Assembly: GCF_004346845.1 (NCBI RefSeq)
Contig: NZ_SMGI01000001.1
Coordinates: 186,001-250,000 of the forward strand
Reading direction: 5' to 3'
DNA: 64,000 nt
Origin: Winogradskyella wandonensis
Lineage (GTDB): Bacteria > Bacteroidota > Bacteroidia > Flavobacteriales > Flavobacteriaceae
Part shown: one piece after another, positions 15,247-24,016 of the stretch
Layout of the letters: the number at the start of each line of letters is the position of its first letter
Position numbering within the stretch: the first letter of the stretch is position 1
Program-made: the position numbers and the translations under genes
The notes under the pieces: model-generated
What the model saw: the letters and a program-made list of their open reading frames with translations, nothing else
The model's database searches: none
What the model was told of the DNA's origin: nothing

Positions 15247-15606
15247 TTACTTCTTTTTTTCGATGAGGTCAATAATTTCTTTTAGCTCGTCCACACTAAT
15301 TTTTTCTTCTTTTGCAAAAAAAGAAACCATATTCTTATAAGAGTTATTGAAGTAGTTAGCTATGGCTGTGTTCATAAACTTTGCCTTATAGTCCTCCTTT
15401 TTTACAATAGGATAGTATTGGTGCGTTTTACCGTAGGCGTTATAGGAAACATATCCTTTTTCTTCAAGATGTCTAATTATGGTAGAAAGCGTGTTGTAAT
15501 GTGGCTTATCGTCTTTTATTTCTGCTAAAACATCTTTTACAAATGCTTTTTCAAGACGCCACAAAATGTGCATGATTTCCTCTTCTTTGTTTGTTAATTT
15601 CTGCAT
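15247..15606 (-). CDS. BlaI/MecI/CopY-family transcriptional repressor
   Basis: This 119-residue protein is a winged-helix dimeric repressor. The N-terminal half shows the family pattern KEEEIMHILWRLEKAFVKDV, followed by YNTLSTIIRHLEEKGYVSY. The C-terminal half is the dimerisation and cleavage region. In known systems the partner BlaR1 inactivates the repressor by proteolysis, directly or through a signal. The gene is one base upstream of the BlaR1-like gene, so both are made from one mRNA. Its promoter carries two matching palindromes, indicating autorepression. Confidence 0.93.
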   Translation of the reverse strand: MQKLTNKEEEIMHILWRLEKAFVKDVLAEIKDDKPHYNTLSTIIRHLEEKGYVSYNAYGKTHQYYPIVKKEDYKAKFMNTAIANYFNNSYKNMVSFFAKEEKISVDELKEIIDLIEKKK

Positions 15607-15637
15607 GTTTCTAAAAATGAAATTGATGACTACATTT

Positions 15638-15682
15638 CAAAGCTATAACTATTTTTATAGTTTTCAAACTATTTTTATAGTT
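15638..15682 (-). promoter_or_regulatory. blaI promoter with twin operators
   Basis: On the minus strand a TTG (15665-15667) and TAGCTTTG (15638-15645) are 19 bases apart. AACTATTTTTATAGTT, a perfect inverted repeat, occurs at 15647-15662, wholly inside the -33/-7 spacer, and again at 15667-15682, touching the -33 element. Their centres are 20 bases apart, two helical turns. This layout fits cooperative repression by the BlaI-type protein. Confidence 0.85.
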
Positions 15683-15711
15683 ATTTAACGAAAAATTTAG
15701 TTTTATTGAAT

Positions 15712-15734
15712 AAAAAAGTGAGCAAAGTGCTCAC
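15712..15734 (-). terminator. Terminator of the BlaR1-associated secreted protein gene
   Basis: The stem GTGAGCA/TGCTCAC (15718-15734) with a three-base loop is followed on the minus strand by six T residues (15712-15717). Confidence 0.85.
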
Positions 15735-15760
15735 TCCTATAATTAAAAAAATACTAATGT

Positions 15761-16576
15761 TTATTCCTTTGTTGTTGCTATGATAGCGCCGTCTTTAGCC
15801 TTATTACCATAAATACTAATTGCAGTGCTTGGTTTTAATACGTCAACATCACTCAATTTATCTTCTTTGGCAAGTTGATCTAAAGTTTTAAAGTCTGAAA
15901 CTTTTCCGTCTATAACAATAACCGTTTCTTTATTTGGGTCGTCTACAAATCTAAATCTAGAAGACTGTTTATTTTCGTCTGTTAAAAAGCTAAAATTTCT
16001 GCTGGAAGGATTTGAGCCAAATTTGAAGCTATTTAGCAATTTTTTTCGAAGAGAATCCATATCCATCGAATCACCGTTGAAAAAAAACATATCAGAATTG
16101 TTGAAAAAATCATCCATTTTAAACATGTTCATTCGGCTTCCAAAAATCGAATCTGTATCAAACGGCACTGAGAAATTATTGTTATTAAATAAGGCAAACA
16201 TATTTAAGCCGTCTCTATTTCTCCCTACAAATAGATTGCCGTTTTTACTTCCAAATTCCATTGGACTAATAGGCATATTACTAGAAAGTGAGGTGCTGGT
16301 TTGTTGTCCTGTAACAGTAGATAATGTTATAGATATGCCAGTGATTTCACCATTTTCGTTTCGCTGAATATTATCGAAATTGGCTTCGATATCATGGTCT
16401 TTTAGCATCTCTTGGATGCCTATAAAATCATCGTCAGTGGTATCTTTATCGATAGTAACTTCGACATTAGTTTCGTAACTAGACTTGCTTTGGGCGTTAA
16501 TGGTGCTTAAGAATAAAAAGCTAGAAGAAAATAAAAACGCCAGAGCGAAAGTTTTAACTGTTTTGTTTGACTTCAT
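15761..16576 (-). CDS. Secreted protein sharing domains with the BlaR1 ectodomain
   Basis: The 271-residue protein has a signal peptide (cleavage after STINA, residue 28). Residues 37-118 resemble the repeat domain found twice in the neighbouring BlaR1-like protein: a helix, then a segment of the type NIQRNENGEITGISITL, a SPMEF-like strand and a closing NLFVG strand. Residues 217-270 resemble its plug-like segment (VIVIDGKVSD, then AISIYGNKAKDGAIIATT). The middle is rich in Asn, Phe, Met and Asp. It has its own promoter and terminator upstream of blaI, so it is adjacent but separately transcribed. Function is unknown. Confidence 0.8.
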   Translation of the reverse strand: MKSNKTVKTFALAFLFSSSFLFLSTINAQSKSSYETNVEVTIDKDTTDDDFIGIQEMLKDHDIEANFDNIQRNENGEITGISITLSTVTGQQTSTSLSSNMPISPMEFGSKNGNLFVGRNRDGLNMFALFNNNNFSVPFDTDSIFGSRMNMFKMDDFFNNSDMFFFNGDSMDMDSLRKKLLNSFKFGSNPSSRNFSFLTDENKQSSRFRFVDDPNKETVIVIDGKVSDFKTLDQLAKEDKLSDVDVLKPSTAISIYGNKAKDGAIIATTKE

Positions 16577-16602
16577 TTTTCATTGATTTTTAGATTGACA
16601 CT

Positions 16603-16610
16603 CAAATTTA
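16603..16610 (-). promoter_or_regulatory. -7 box of the BlaR1-associated secreted protein gene
   Basis: TAAATTTG on the minus strand, with a TTG 21 bases upstream, matches the Bacteroidota promoter pattern and precedes the start codon by 26 bases. Confidence 0.65.
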
Positions 16611-16743
16611 TTTTAAGGATTAATTCCAGACCAAATTTTAACTAAAGTTTAGTGCGATTTTTTAACTAATTGTTAATCTAAAATCACTATTAATAAATCT
16701 CATTTCCTGAGTAAGTAGTATCTTCGCACAAATTTGAAAACGC

Positions 16744-17691
16744 ATGAATCTATTGCTTATAATTATTGGATTAGTACTGCTTGTTGTGGGTGGCGAGTTT
16801 CTTGTGAGAGCATCGGTAGGGCTATCTTTTAAACTAAAATTATCTAAACTTGTTATTGGCATGACGGTCGTATCTTTTGCTACCTCTGCGCCAGAGTTAT
16901 TGGTAAGCTTACAGGCCGCTTTAGATGGCGTAAGTGATATTGCCTTGGGTAACGTTATAGGCTCTAACATAGCCAATATTGGATTGGTTTTGGGTATAAC
17001 AGCGATAATTGCACCATTATCTATTGATAGGGAATTTTATAAGTTAAACTGGCCAATGCTAATGTTTATGTCATTTGCATTGTATTTCTTTTTAAAAAAT
17101 GATAATCTTCTTTCTGCATCCGAAGGTGCTATTTTATTTATAGTTTTAGTATTGTTTTTAGTGCTTTTAATAAGGGATTCTAGAAAAAGAACTAAAGCTA
17201 TAATGTTAGAGGGCATAGATGAAGCGCTGGCTGTCATTTCAAATTTTAAAATTATAGTATGGTTGATTATTGGTGCATCAGGATTGTATTTTGGTTCTGA
17301 ATGGCTTGTTGAAGGGGCAAAAGGTCTAGCAAAAACAGTAGGGATAAGCGATTATGCTATTTCCGTGACTGTTATAGCCATTGGTACTAGCGTCCCGGAA
17401 TTAGCAGCTTCTGTTATCGCAGCGTTAAGGCGAGAAAAAGCTATTTCTTTGGGAAATTTAATAGGCTCAAACATTTTTAATATTGCTTCAGTACTTGGTC
17501 TTACAGCGATTATAAAACCTATAGCTGTAGAGTCATCCAAAATACTATCTACAAATATATTTTGGATGATTGGTTTTGCAGGCGTTTTAATACCATTAGT
17601 TTTCTTTGGAAAACGTTTTGAAATAGGTAGATATAAAGGATTGTTGTTATTTGCAGTATATGTGATTTTCGTAGTTTTAGCCTTTAGTTAA
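16744..17691 (+). CDS. Calcium/sodium antiporter, CaCA family (YrbG type)
   Basis: This inner-membrane exchanger of 315 residues has two inverted repeats of five helices. Each carries the ion-binding alpha repeat: FATSAPELLVSL with GSNIANIGLVLGITA in the first half, and GTSVPELAASV with GSNIFNIASVLGLTA in the second. YrbG-type members exchange Ca2+ for Na+ or H+. The gene stands alone between the BlaR1 region and the convergent glutamine synthetase, with a shared terminator. Confidence 0.93.
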   Translation: MNLLLIIIGLVLLVVGGEFLVRASVGLSFKLKLSKLVIGMTVVSFATSAPELLVSLQAALDGVSDIALGNVIGSNIANIGLVLGITAIIAPLSIDREFYKLNWPMLMFMSFALYFFLKNDNLLSASEGAILFIVLVLFLVLLIRDSRKRTKAIMLEGIDEALAVISNFKIIVWLIIGASGLYFGSEWLVEGAKGLAKTVGISDYAISVTVIAIGTSVPELAASVIAALRREKAISLGNLIGSNIFNIASVLGLTAIIKPIAVESSKILSTNIFWMIGFAGVLIPLVFFGKRFEIGRYKGLLLFAVYVIFVVLAFS

Positions 17692-17708
17692 AATTAGATT
17701 CATAAAAA

Positions 17709-17733
17709 AAAAGCGACTCAAGGAGTCGCTTTT
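17709..17733. terminator. Bidirectional terminator between CaCA antiporter and glutamine synthetase
   Basis: An 11-base perfect stem, AAAAGCGACTC/GAGTCGCTTTT with loop AAG, lies between convergent genes. Confidence 0.92.
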
Positions 17734-17752
17734 CAATTTTTAAACATATAAA

Positions 17753-18769
17753 TTATATGTTGGCAGACTTTACCGTTTGTACAATACGTCCAGCAACTTT
17801 ATAAGGATCTGCATTAGAAGCAGGTCTTCTATCTTCTAACCAACCTTTCCAACCTTTTTCTACTGTAATAATAGGAATTCGGATAGATGCACCTCTATCA
17901 GAAATACCATAAGAAAAATCTGTGATTGCTGCTGTTTCATGGTCTCCTGTTAAGCGCTGGTCGTTAAACTCACCGTACACATCTATATGTTCTTTTACTA
18001 CAGGTCTAAAAGCTTCGCAAATCTTTTCATATACCTCTCTGCTTCCGCAAGTTCTTAATGTTGTATTAGAAAAGTTAGCATGCATACCAGAACCATTCCA
18101 ATCCATTTCTTTTCCAAGAGGTTTTGGATGGTACTCAATATAGTAACCATATTTTTCAGTTAATCTATCTAGTAGGTAACGGGCTACCCAAATTTCGTCA
18201 CCAGCTTTTTTTGCACCTTTGGCGAACAATTGAAATTCCCACTGACCTGAAGCCACTTCTTGATTGATACCTTCAAAATTTAGTCCAGCAGCAATACATA
18301 AATCGGCATGTTCTTCTACTAAGTCTCTACCGTGTGTATTTCTACCACCTACAGAACAGTAATATAAACCTTGAGGCGCAGGATAACCACCAACAGGAAA
18401 TCCTAATGGTAATTGTGTCTTTTTGTCCATTATAAAGTACTCTTGCTCAAAACCGAACCAAAAGTCGTTGTCATCATCATCTATAGTTGCTCTACCATTT
18501 GATTCGTGAGGAGTTCCATCTGCATTTAAAACCTCAGTCATTACTAAATATCCATCTTTTCGTGCTGGGTCAGGATAAATTGCTACTGGTTTTAAAAGAC
18601 AGTCCGAAGAACCACCTTCTGCTTGTCGTGTGGATGAACCATCAAAAGACCAAATAGGGCAGTCTTCTAATTTTCCACTAAAGTTATCTTCAACTTTAGT
18701 TTTACTTCTCATGTTTTGTGTCGGTTTATAACCGTCTAACCAAATATACTCTAACTTGGATTTGCTCAT
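17753..18769 (-). CDS. Glutamine synthetase, type II (eukaryote-like)
   Basis: It makes glutamine from glutamate, ammonia and ATP in the cytosol. The 338-residue length, the beta-grasp N-terminus (WSFDGSSTRQAEGGSSD) and the motifs FGFEQEYFIMD, NGSGMHANFSN and ETAAITDFSYG are those of GSII, not the much longer GSI or GSIII. The longest frame begins at 18838, but a TATCTTTG promoter box lies inside that extension. The start is therefore the ATG at 18769 (MSKSKLEYIW), where GSII homology begins. Confidence 0.95.
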   Translation of the reverse strand: MSKSKLEYIWLDGYKPTQNMRSKTKVEDNFSGKLEDCPIWSFDGSSTRQAEGGSSDCLLKPVAIYPDPARKDGYLVMTEVLNADGTPHESNGRATIDDDDNDFWFGFEQEYFIMDKKTQLPLGFPVGGYPAPQGLYYCSVGGRNTHGRDLVEEHADLCIAAGLNFEGINQEVASGQWEFQLFAKGAKKAGDEIWVARYLLDRLTEKYGYYIEYHPKPLGKEMDWNGSGMHANFSNTTLRTCGSREVYEKICEAFRPVVKEHIDVYGEFNDQRLTGDHETAAITDFSYGISDRGASIRIPIITVEKGWKGWLEDRRPASNADPYKVAGRIVQTVKSANI

Positions 18770-18797
18770 TATCTGTTGTGTTAAATTAGCGAAAGAC

Positions 18798-18805
18798 CAA
18801 AGATA
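18798..18805 (-). promoter_or_regulatory. -7 box of the glutamine synthetase gene
   Basis: TATCTTTG on the minus strand, 28 bases upstream of the ATG at 18769, fixes the start codon by excluding the longer frame. Confidence 0.75.
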
Positions 18806-18994
18806 AAAGTTTTTCATTTTTTGAATATGAAAATTCAATGAGAATACCGTTAAAATTCAAATTGTTATTAACATAAGTGTTCACTTTATTAACTATAAGG
18901 TTTTCGGAAAGAAAAAATTACGTTTTCATCATTCATTTTTGAAGTAAAAGGAGCTTTTTGTTTTTAATATTTTAGAAATAGTTATTTAATAAAT

Positions 18995-19002
18995 TATTTT
19001 TG
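18995..19002 (+). promoter_or_regulatory. -7 box of purM
   Basis: TATTTTTG overlaps a TTG that opens the longest frame. Transcription would start near 19006, so translation must begin at the ATG at 19021. Confidence 0.75.
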
Positions 19003-19020
19003 TGGCATATAAGTTTCCAG

Positions 19021-20199
19021 ATGAGTCAAGATATAAGTAAGAGATATGCGCAGCGTGGTGTTTCAGCGTCAAAAGAAGATGTGCATAACGCAATTAAAAA
19101 TATTGATAAGGGTTTATTTCCCAAAGCATTCTGCAAAATAGTTCCTGATTATTTGACTAACGATGATGACTATTGTTTGATTATGCATGCTGACGGGGCG
19201 GGAACTAAGTCGTCTTTGGCTTACATGTATTGGAAAGAAACCGGAGATGTATCGGTGTGGAAAGGCATTGCACAAGATGCGCTTATTATGAATATTGACG
19301 ATTTGTTATGCGTAGGCGCTACAGATAATATTATGTTGTCTTCTACCATTGGGCGAAACAAGAATTTGATTCCAGGCGAAGTAATTTCAGCAATTATAAA
19401 CGGAACAGAAGAGCTTATAGAGGATTTAAAATCACACGGCGTAACCATCCATTCTACTGGAGGCGAAACTGCCGATGTCGGTGATTTAGTGCGTACAATA
19501 ATTGTAGATTCTACTGTTACTGCGCGCATAAAACGAAGTGAAGTTATAGACAATGCCAATATTTCGGAAGGTGATGTTATTGTTGGATTAGCATCATTTG
19601 GTCAAGCAACTTACGAAACCGAGTACAACGGTGGTATGGGAAGCAATGGATTGACTTCTGCTAGGCACGATGTATTCCATAAGTATTTGGCACAGAAATA
19701 TCCAGAAAGTTTTGATGCTGCTGTACCTGAAGAATTGGTATACTCAGGACAAACAAAATTAACGGATACCGTAGAAGGTTCGCCTATCGATGCAGGCAAA
19801 TTGGTATTATCACCAACACGAACATATGCGCCAATTATTAAAGCTGTATTAAATAAATATAATAGTAAAGATATTCATGGAATGGTACATTGTAGCGGCG
19901 GTGCGCAAACTAAGATTCTTCATTTCATAGATAATTTACATATCGTTAAAGACAACATGTTTTCTATTCCGCCGTTGTTTAAGCTAATTCAAGAGCAATC
20001 CAAAACCGATTGGAAAGAAATGTATCAAGTGTTTAATTGTGGTCATCGTATGGAGTTATATGTCAATCCAAAAGTTGCAGAAGATATTATTTCGATTTCA
20101 AAATCATTTAATGTTGATGCACAAATCGTGGGACGAGTAGAAGCTTCAAATTCTAAAAGGCTAACGATTAAAAGCGATTACGGTATTTTTGAATATTAG
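19021..20199 (+). CDS. purM: Phosphoribosylformylglycinamidine cyclo-ligase (AIR synthetase)
   Basis: PurM closes the imidazole ring in purine synthesis, using ATP. The protein (392 residues from MSQDISKRYAQRG) is of the longer Bacteroidota kind. It shows HADGAGTKSSLAYMYW, the Asp-rich MNIDDLLCVGATDNI, STGGETADVGDLVRT and the C-terminal half SPTRTYAPIIKAVLN followed by HCSGGAQTKI. The DUF3078 gene begins five bases after the stop, so the two may be co-transcribed. Confidence 0.93.
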   Translation: MSQDISKRYAQRGVSASKEDVHNAIKNIDKGLFPKAFCKIVPDYLTNDDDYCLIMHADGAGTKSSLAYMYWKETGDVSVWKGIAQDALIMNIDDLLCVGATDNIMLSSTIGRNKNLIPGEVISAIINGTEELIEDLKSHGVTIHSTGGETADVGDLVRTIIVDSTVTARIKRSEVIDNANISEGDVIVGLASFGQATYETEYNGGMGSNGLTSARHDVFHKYLAQKYPESFDAAVPEELVYSGQTKLTDTVEGSPIDAGKLVLSPTRTYAPIIKAVLNKYNSKDIHGMVHCSGGAQTKILHFIDNLHIVKDNMFSIPPLFKLIQEQSKTDWKEMYQVFNCGHRMELYVNPKVAEDIISISKSFNVDAQIVGRVEASNSKRLTIKSDYGIFEY

Positions 20200-20204
20200 T
20201 TTGT

Positions 20205-21209
20205 ATGCGTTTTAACAGATTACCTTCACTTTTCTGTCTATTTTTTCTTTTCACTTTTTCATCCTGGTCACAGCCAAGCGACTTATTTATTAACCCAAAA
20301 GAAGATAAGACAAAAGATTTTGGATGGAAGACTAACAAAGAAGTTGGATTATATTTTAATCAAGTCTCATTTACAAATTGGAATGCAGGTGGAGCAAATT
20401 CTATTTCTGCAATAATTAATGGAAAAGCACGAGCCAATTACAAAAATGAAAAGCTTTTCTGGAATTCATCTATAAATCTGCGATACGGCTTAAATAAACA
20501 AGAGCAAGAGCCAGTTAGAAAAACTGAAGATGCAATTTCGTTAATTTCTAATTTCGGGTACGAGAAGAGTAAGAATAGCAATTGGTTTTATTCTGTAAGA
20601 TTTAGTTTTAACACACAATTTGCAAACGGCTTTAATGACCCGGACGAAGCCCCGATATCTAGGTTTATGGCACCGGGCTATTTATTTTTGGGTGTTGGCT
20701 CGGAATATGGGCGACATATCGAGAAGCTATCATTCTATGCCTCGCCAGCAACGTTAAAAACTACCTTTGTTTTAGACGATGATTTAGCAAACTCTGGTGC
20801 ATTTGGAGTAGATGCAGCTATTTACGATATGGATGGAAATCTTTTGCGTAAAGGTGATAAAGTCAGAACCGAGCTTGGAATCTTATTCACTAACCAATAC
20901 GAAGATGAGATTTTCGAAAACGTAAAGCTAAACAGTTTAATGCGCCTATATTCTGATTATCTCAATAATTTTGGTAATGTAGATATCGACTGGGAGATTA
21001 ATTTCGATTTCAAAGTTAACAAGTATATCAATGCTATGTTTGGTTCTCATATACGTTATGACGACGATATTAAAACGGAGGTTATTCAAAATGAAATTAC
21101 AAACGAAACGATTGTTTTAGAAGGTCCAAAGCTTCAATGGAAACAACTTTTGGGTATTGGCATTGTCCTTAACTTAGATGAATTAAATAAGGTAGAAGGT
21201 ATAAATTAG
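20205..21209 (+). CDS. DUF3078 family outer-membrane-type protein
   Basis: The 334-residue protein starts with a signal peptide (cleavage near SSWSQ, residue 22). It then has alternating beta strands typical of an outer membrane barrel, with the family feature NQVSFTNWNAGG close to the N-terminus. The last 30 residues end in an amphipathic strand (WKQLLGIGIVLNLDEL). Role is unknown; DUF3078 proteins are common in Bacteroidota. Its 3' end overlaps the convergent ABC ATPase gene by four bases. Confidence 0.88.
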   Translation: MRFNRLPSLFCLFFLFTFSSWSQPSDLFINPKEDKTKDFGWKTNKEVGLYFNQVSFTNWNAGGANSISAIINGKARANYKNEKLFWNSSINLRYGLNKQEQEPVRKTEDAISLISNFGYEKSKNSNWFYSVRFSFNTQFANGFNDPDEAPISRFMAPGYLFLGVGSEYGRHIEKLSFYASPATLKTTFVLDDDLANSGAFGVDAAIYDMDGNLLRKGDKVRTELGILFTNQYEDEIFENVKLNSLMRLYSDYLNNFGNVDIDWEINFDFKVNKYINAMFGSHIRYDDDIKTEVIQNEITNETIVLEGPKLQWKQLLGIGIVLNLDELNKVEGIN

Positions 21210-21868
21210 TGTAATTGGCCTTCGCTTAAATACCCATAATCTTCCAACTCACTAAGTTTTTTAATAAACTTAGTTGTGCCATTTTTTAATAAGTAGATGT
21301 CATCTGCCATATCGATGACGTCTTGGTATTTATGGTCGGTAAGAATAACTATTTTGTTTTTCTTTATTTCAGTTATCAATGCCTTTATACGTTCTATAAT
21401 TATTGGTGCAATGCCATTAAAAGGTTCGTCGAGGAAAATAATTTCACTTTTACTCTTCAGAATAATGTAAATTTCTATACAGCGTCGTTCCCCACCAGAT
21501 AGCTGACTGATTTTTCGCATCTTAAATGGTGCAAATTCCTCAAAATCTTTTGCGAACACGTCCCAATTAACTTCAAATAAATCAAACAGTTTGCAGAGTT
21601 TAAAACTCCCTGGCATAAAGTCGTATTGTGGTAAATATTTAACCAATTTTGTCAAGTACAAGGGCTTTAAAATTGGGGTTTTATCAATTCTAATTAACTT
21701 GTATTTTGGTTTCAGGTTTCCAAAAGCAATATCTAGCAAACTAGATTTTCCACAGCCGTTACTGCCCAAAATGCCAGTGACTTTTCCTGTCTCTGCTTTT
21801 AGGTAAATACCATTTAAAATACGTTTGTTTTTAAAGTAAAGTTCTACATTATCTAATTCAAATATCAT
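21206..21868 (-). CDS. ABC transporter ATP-binding protein
   Basis: This 220-residue ATPase has all nucleotide-binding elements: Walker A G35-SNGCGKS, signature L123-SGGERR, Walker B IIFLDEP at 143-149, and the switch histidine H179 (ILTDHK). The signature GGERR and the short length resemble export or lipid-type ABC subunits. The gene follows a small three-helix membrane protein by seven bases, which is its only candidate partner here. Substrate is unknown. Confidence 0.9.
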   Translation of the reverse strand: MIFELDNVELYFKNKRILNGIYLKAETGKVTGILGSNGCGKSSLLDIAFGNLKPKYKLIRIDKTPILKPLYLTKLVKYLPQYDFMPGSFKLCKLFDLFEVNWDVFAKDFEEFAPFKMRKISQLSGGERRCIEIYIILKSKSEIIFLDEPFNGIAPIIIERIKALITEIKKNKIVILTDHKYQDVIDMADDIYLLKNGTTKFIKKLSELEDYGYLSEGQLH

Positions 21869-21875
21869 TTTATTT

Positions 21876-22163
21876 TTATGTGAATTCCTTAAAAATAGTA
21901 AGGAATATGATGGTTAACACACTGTCTATTAAAAAAAGTATCGAGAATAGCTTCACAGGAGATATTCCCAAATTTTTATAGAATGTTAATTTTCGTCGCT
22001 GCGAAGTTTCATGTACATAATACCACGCAAAAACCGTTAAAAATAATTTGGTAATGAGTGCTGGTGCTAAATGAGGGTTAAAAAAACCTATTATGGCGTT
22101 AATCACAAATGACCAAACTACAAACGGTTTGTAAAATGCAAGTATAGCTAGGAGACGATGCAT
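21876..22163 (-). CDS. Small membrane protein paired with an ABC ATPase
   Basis: The 95-residue protein has three predicted transmembrane segments (about 10-28, 33-50 and 70-92) joined by a basic loop (HETSQRRKLTFYKNLG), which probably faces the cytosol. I do not recognise a family. Its position seven bases upstream of an ABC ATPase gene on the same strand suggests a very compact membrane partner or regulator of that ATPase. Confidence 0.75.
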   Translation of the reverse strand: MHRLLAILAFYKPFVVWSFVINAIIGFFNPHLAPALITKLFLTVFAWYYVHETSQRRKLTFYKNLGISPVKLFSILFLIDSVLTIIFLTIFKEFT

Positions 22164-22278
22164 ATACTCTTGTTAACGTAGTTTACGATTAAATATTTTT
22201 GCTTGTTAATATGTACTGAGGAAACTCTGAGCAAAATTGAATAATTATCGTATTTTTACCCTCAATTTTTAATGATAG

Positions 22279-23355
22279 ATGTTAGAAAAAATCCAAATAG
22301 TTAAGCAACGTTTCGATGAGGTAAATGACCTTATCATTCAGCCAGATATTATATCTGATCAAAAACGTTATGTTCAGCTAAATAAAGAATATAAAGACTT
22401 AAAAAAGATTGTAGACAAAGGCGAAGTTTACAAAGAATTGCTTGATAATATTGCAGAAGCTGAAGAGATTATAGCTGATGGTTCTGACGCTGAAATGGTA
22501 GAAATGGCCAAGATGCAACTCGACGAAGCTAAAGAGAGTTTGCCAGCTTTAGAAGAAGAAATCCGTTTTCTTTTAATACCAAAGGACCCAGATGACGCTA
22601 AAAATGTGGTGGTCGAGGTTAGAGCAGGGACAGGTGGAGATGAAGCAAGTATATTTGCTGGAGATTTATATAGAATGTACTCTAAATACTGCAGTGACAA
22701 AGGTTGGAAAGTCGATGTCGTAAGTACAAGTGAAGGAACTTCGGGTGGTTTTAAAGAAATAATTTTTGAAGTCTCAGGTGAAGATGTTTACGGTACTTTA
22801 AAGTTCGAAGCAGGCGTACACCGTGTACAACGTGTGCCTCAGACCGAAACTCAAGGGCGTGTGCATACTAGTGCTGCTACCGTTATGGTATTGCCAGAAG
22901 CCGAAGAATTTGATGTAGAGTTAGACATGACAGAGGTACGTATCGAGCGAACTACATCAACAGGTCCTGGAGGTCAGTCGGTAAACACAACCTATTCGGC
23001 AATTAAATTACATCACGAACCAACAGGTATGATTGTAAGTTGCCAAGACCAAAAATCTTCTCATAAGAACCTTGAAAAAGCCTTGAAAGTTTTACGCTCG
23101 CGTTTATACGAACTGGAGTTAGCCAAGAAACAAGCTGCCGATTCTGAGAAACGTAAAAGTATGGTAAGCTCTGGAGATCGTAGTGCAAAGATTAGAACCT
23201 ACAATTATCCACAAGGTCGTGTTACAGATCACAGAATAGGATTAACACTTTATGATTTATCAAATATTATCAATGGTGATATCCAAAAAATAATAGACGA
23301 ATTAATGTTGGCTGAAAATACTGAGCTGTTAAAATCGAGTGAAGACTTAATTTAG
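22279..23355 (+). CDS. prfA: Peptide chain release factor 1
   Basis: RF1 recognises UAA and UAG stop codons and triggers peptide release. At 358 residues it has the normal length, with the family block [20 protein letters not shown] and the catalytic G231-G232-Q233 in [11 protein letters not shown]. The end of the GGQ domain ([11 protein letters not shown]) is intact. The gene is oriented away from the ABC module. Confidence 0.97.
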   Translation: MLEKIQIVKQRFDEVNDLIIQPDIISDQKRYVQLNKEYKDLKKIVDKGEVYKELLDNIAEAEEIIADGSDAEMVEMAKMQLDEAKESLPALEEEIRFLLIPKDPDDAKNVVVEVRAGTGGDEASIFAGDLYRMYSKYCSDKGWKVDVVSTSEGTSGGFKEIIFEVSGEDVYGTLKFEAGVHRVQRVPQTETQGRVHTSAATVMVLPEAEEFDVELDMTEVRIERTTSTGPGGQSVNTTYSAIKLHHEPTGMIVSCQDQKSSHKNLEKALKVLRSRLYELELAKKQAADSEKRKSMVSSGDRSAKIRTYNYPQGRVTDHRIGLTLYDLSNIINGDIQKIIDELMLAENTELLKSSEDLI

Positions 23356-23374
23356 TAAAAATTCAAATGATTTT

Positions 23375-23917
23375 ATGAGAATAAAACTGATTGTTTTAGC
23401 TTTTTTATGTTGTACCACAACTTTATTGGCACAATACGAAAGAGGAACCATAAATTATTTAGATGGAACTAAGGCTAAAGGTTTTATAAAACACAAGAAT
23501 TTCGGAGGAGTCAAATTTAAAGTTTCTGAAAATTCGAAACCAGTTTCACTTGACTATTCTGATATTTCAGGTTACGATATCACTGATGCCTTTTATAGAT
23601 ATAAAAAGTTAAAAAATAAGAGCCCAATCCTGTTAGAGCTTATTGCTATTGGAAGAATAAATTTATATCAATTAAATGGTTATAATCCTGGTTTGGTTGA
23701 TGGAAATGGAAATTTTAATGGATTTGGAGCTGGTAGCTATTCATTATTCTATATAGAAAAGGATAATGAGCTCATTAAATTAGGAACAAAGTTCAAGAAA
23801 AGCCATTTAAAATATCTTAGTTCATGTGTGGATCTTATTGATAAAATTGAAACCAAAGAGTTGAAACGAAAGGAAGTTTATAAAATTGTTGAATATTATA
23901 ACAGAAACTGTTTTTGA
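23375..23917 (+). CDS. Secreted hypothetical protein
   Basis: The 180-residue protein has a signal peptide (cleavage near TLLAQ, residue 19). It begins its mature part with YERGTINYLDGTKAKGFI, a pattern seen in several flavobacterial proteins of unknown function in which short strands carry a Gly-Thr/Ile repeat. A glycine-rich loop lies near residue 108 (DGNGNFNGFGAGS). It starts 19 bases after prfA and may be read through from it. I do not recognise its function. Confidence 0.75.
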   Translation: MRIKLIVLAFLCCTTTLLAQYERGTINYLDGTKAKGFIKHKNFGGVKFKVSENSKPVSLDYSDISGYDITDAFYRYKKLKNKSPILLELIAIGRINLYQLNGYNPGLVDGNGNFNGFGAGSYSLFYIEKDNELIKLGTKFKKSHLKYLSSCVDLIDKIETKELKRKEVYKIVEYYNRNCF

Positions 23918-23989
23918 TTCTAAGTAGACTACAATTGAATAAAATTTTTGCTGAGTTTATTAATTAGGTAAATAAAATATAATTTAAAG

Positions 23990-24013
23990 TCCTCCTTTGG
24001 AGGATTTAGGAGG
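23990..24013 (+). repeat. REP-like hairpin carrying a Shine-Dalgarno-like AGGAGG before pyrF
   Basis: TCCTCC/GGAGGA with loop TTT (23990-24004) is followed by AGGAGG (24008-24013), three bases before the pyrF ATG. The CCTCC arm can pair with either GGAGG. I recall this sequence type as a dispersed repeat in Flavobacteriaceae, so it may have landed here rather than evolved as an RBS. Confidence 0.6.
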
Positions 24014-24016
24014 CTT

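Noticed and set aside
12987..15606. Beta-lactam resistance operon
   Set aside because: BlaI and BlaR1-type proteins are present, but the sensor lacks a penicillin-binding domain and no beta-lactamase gene is nearby. A resistance role cannot be supported.
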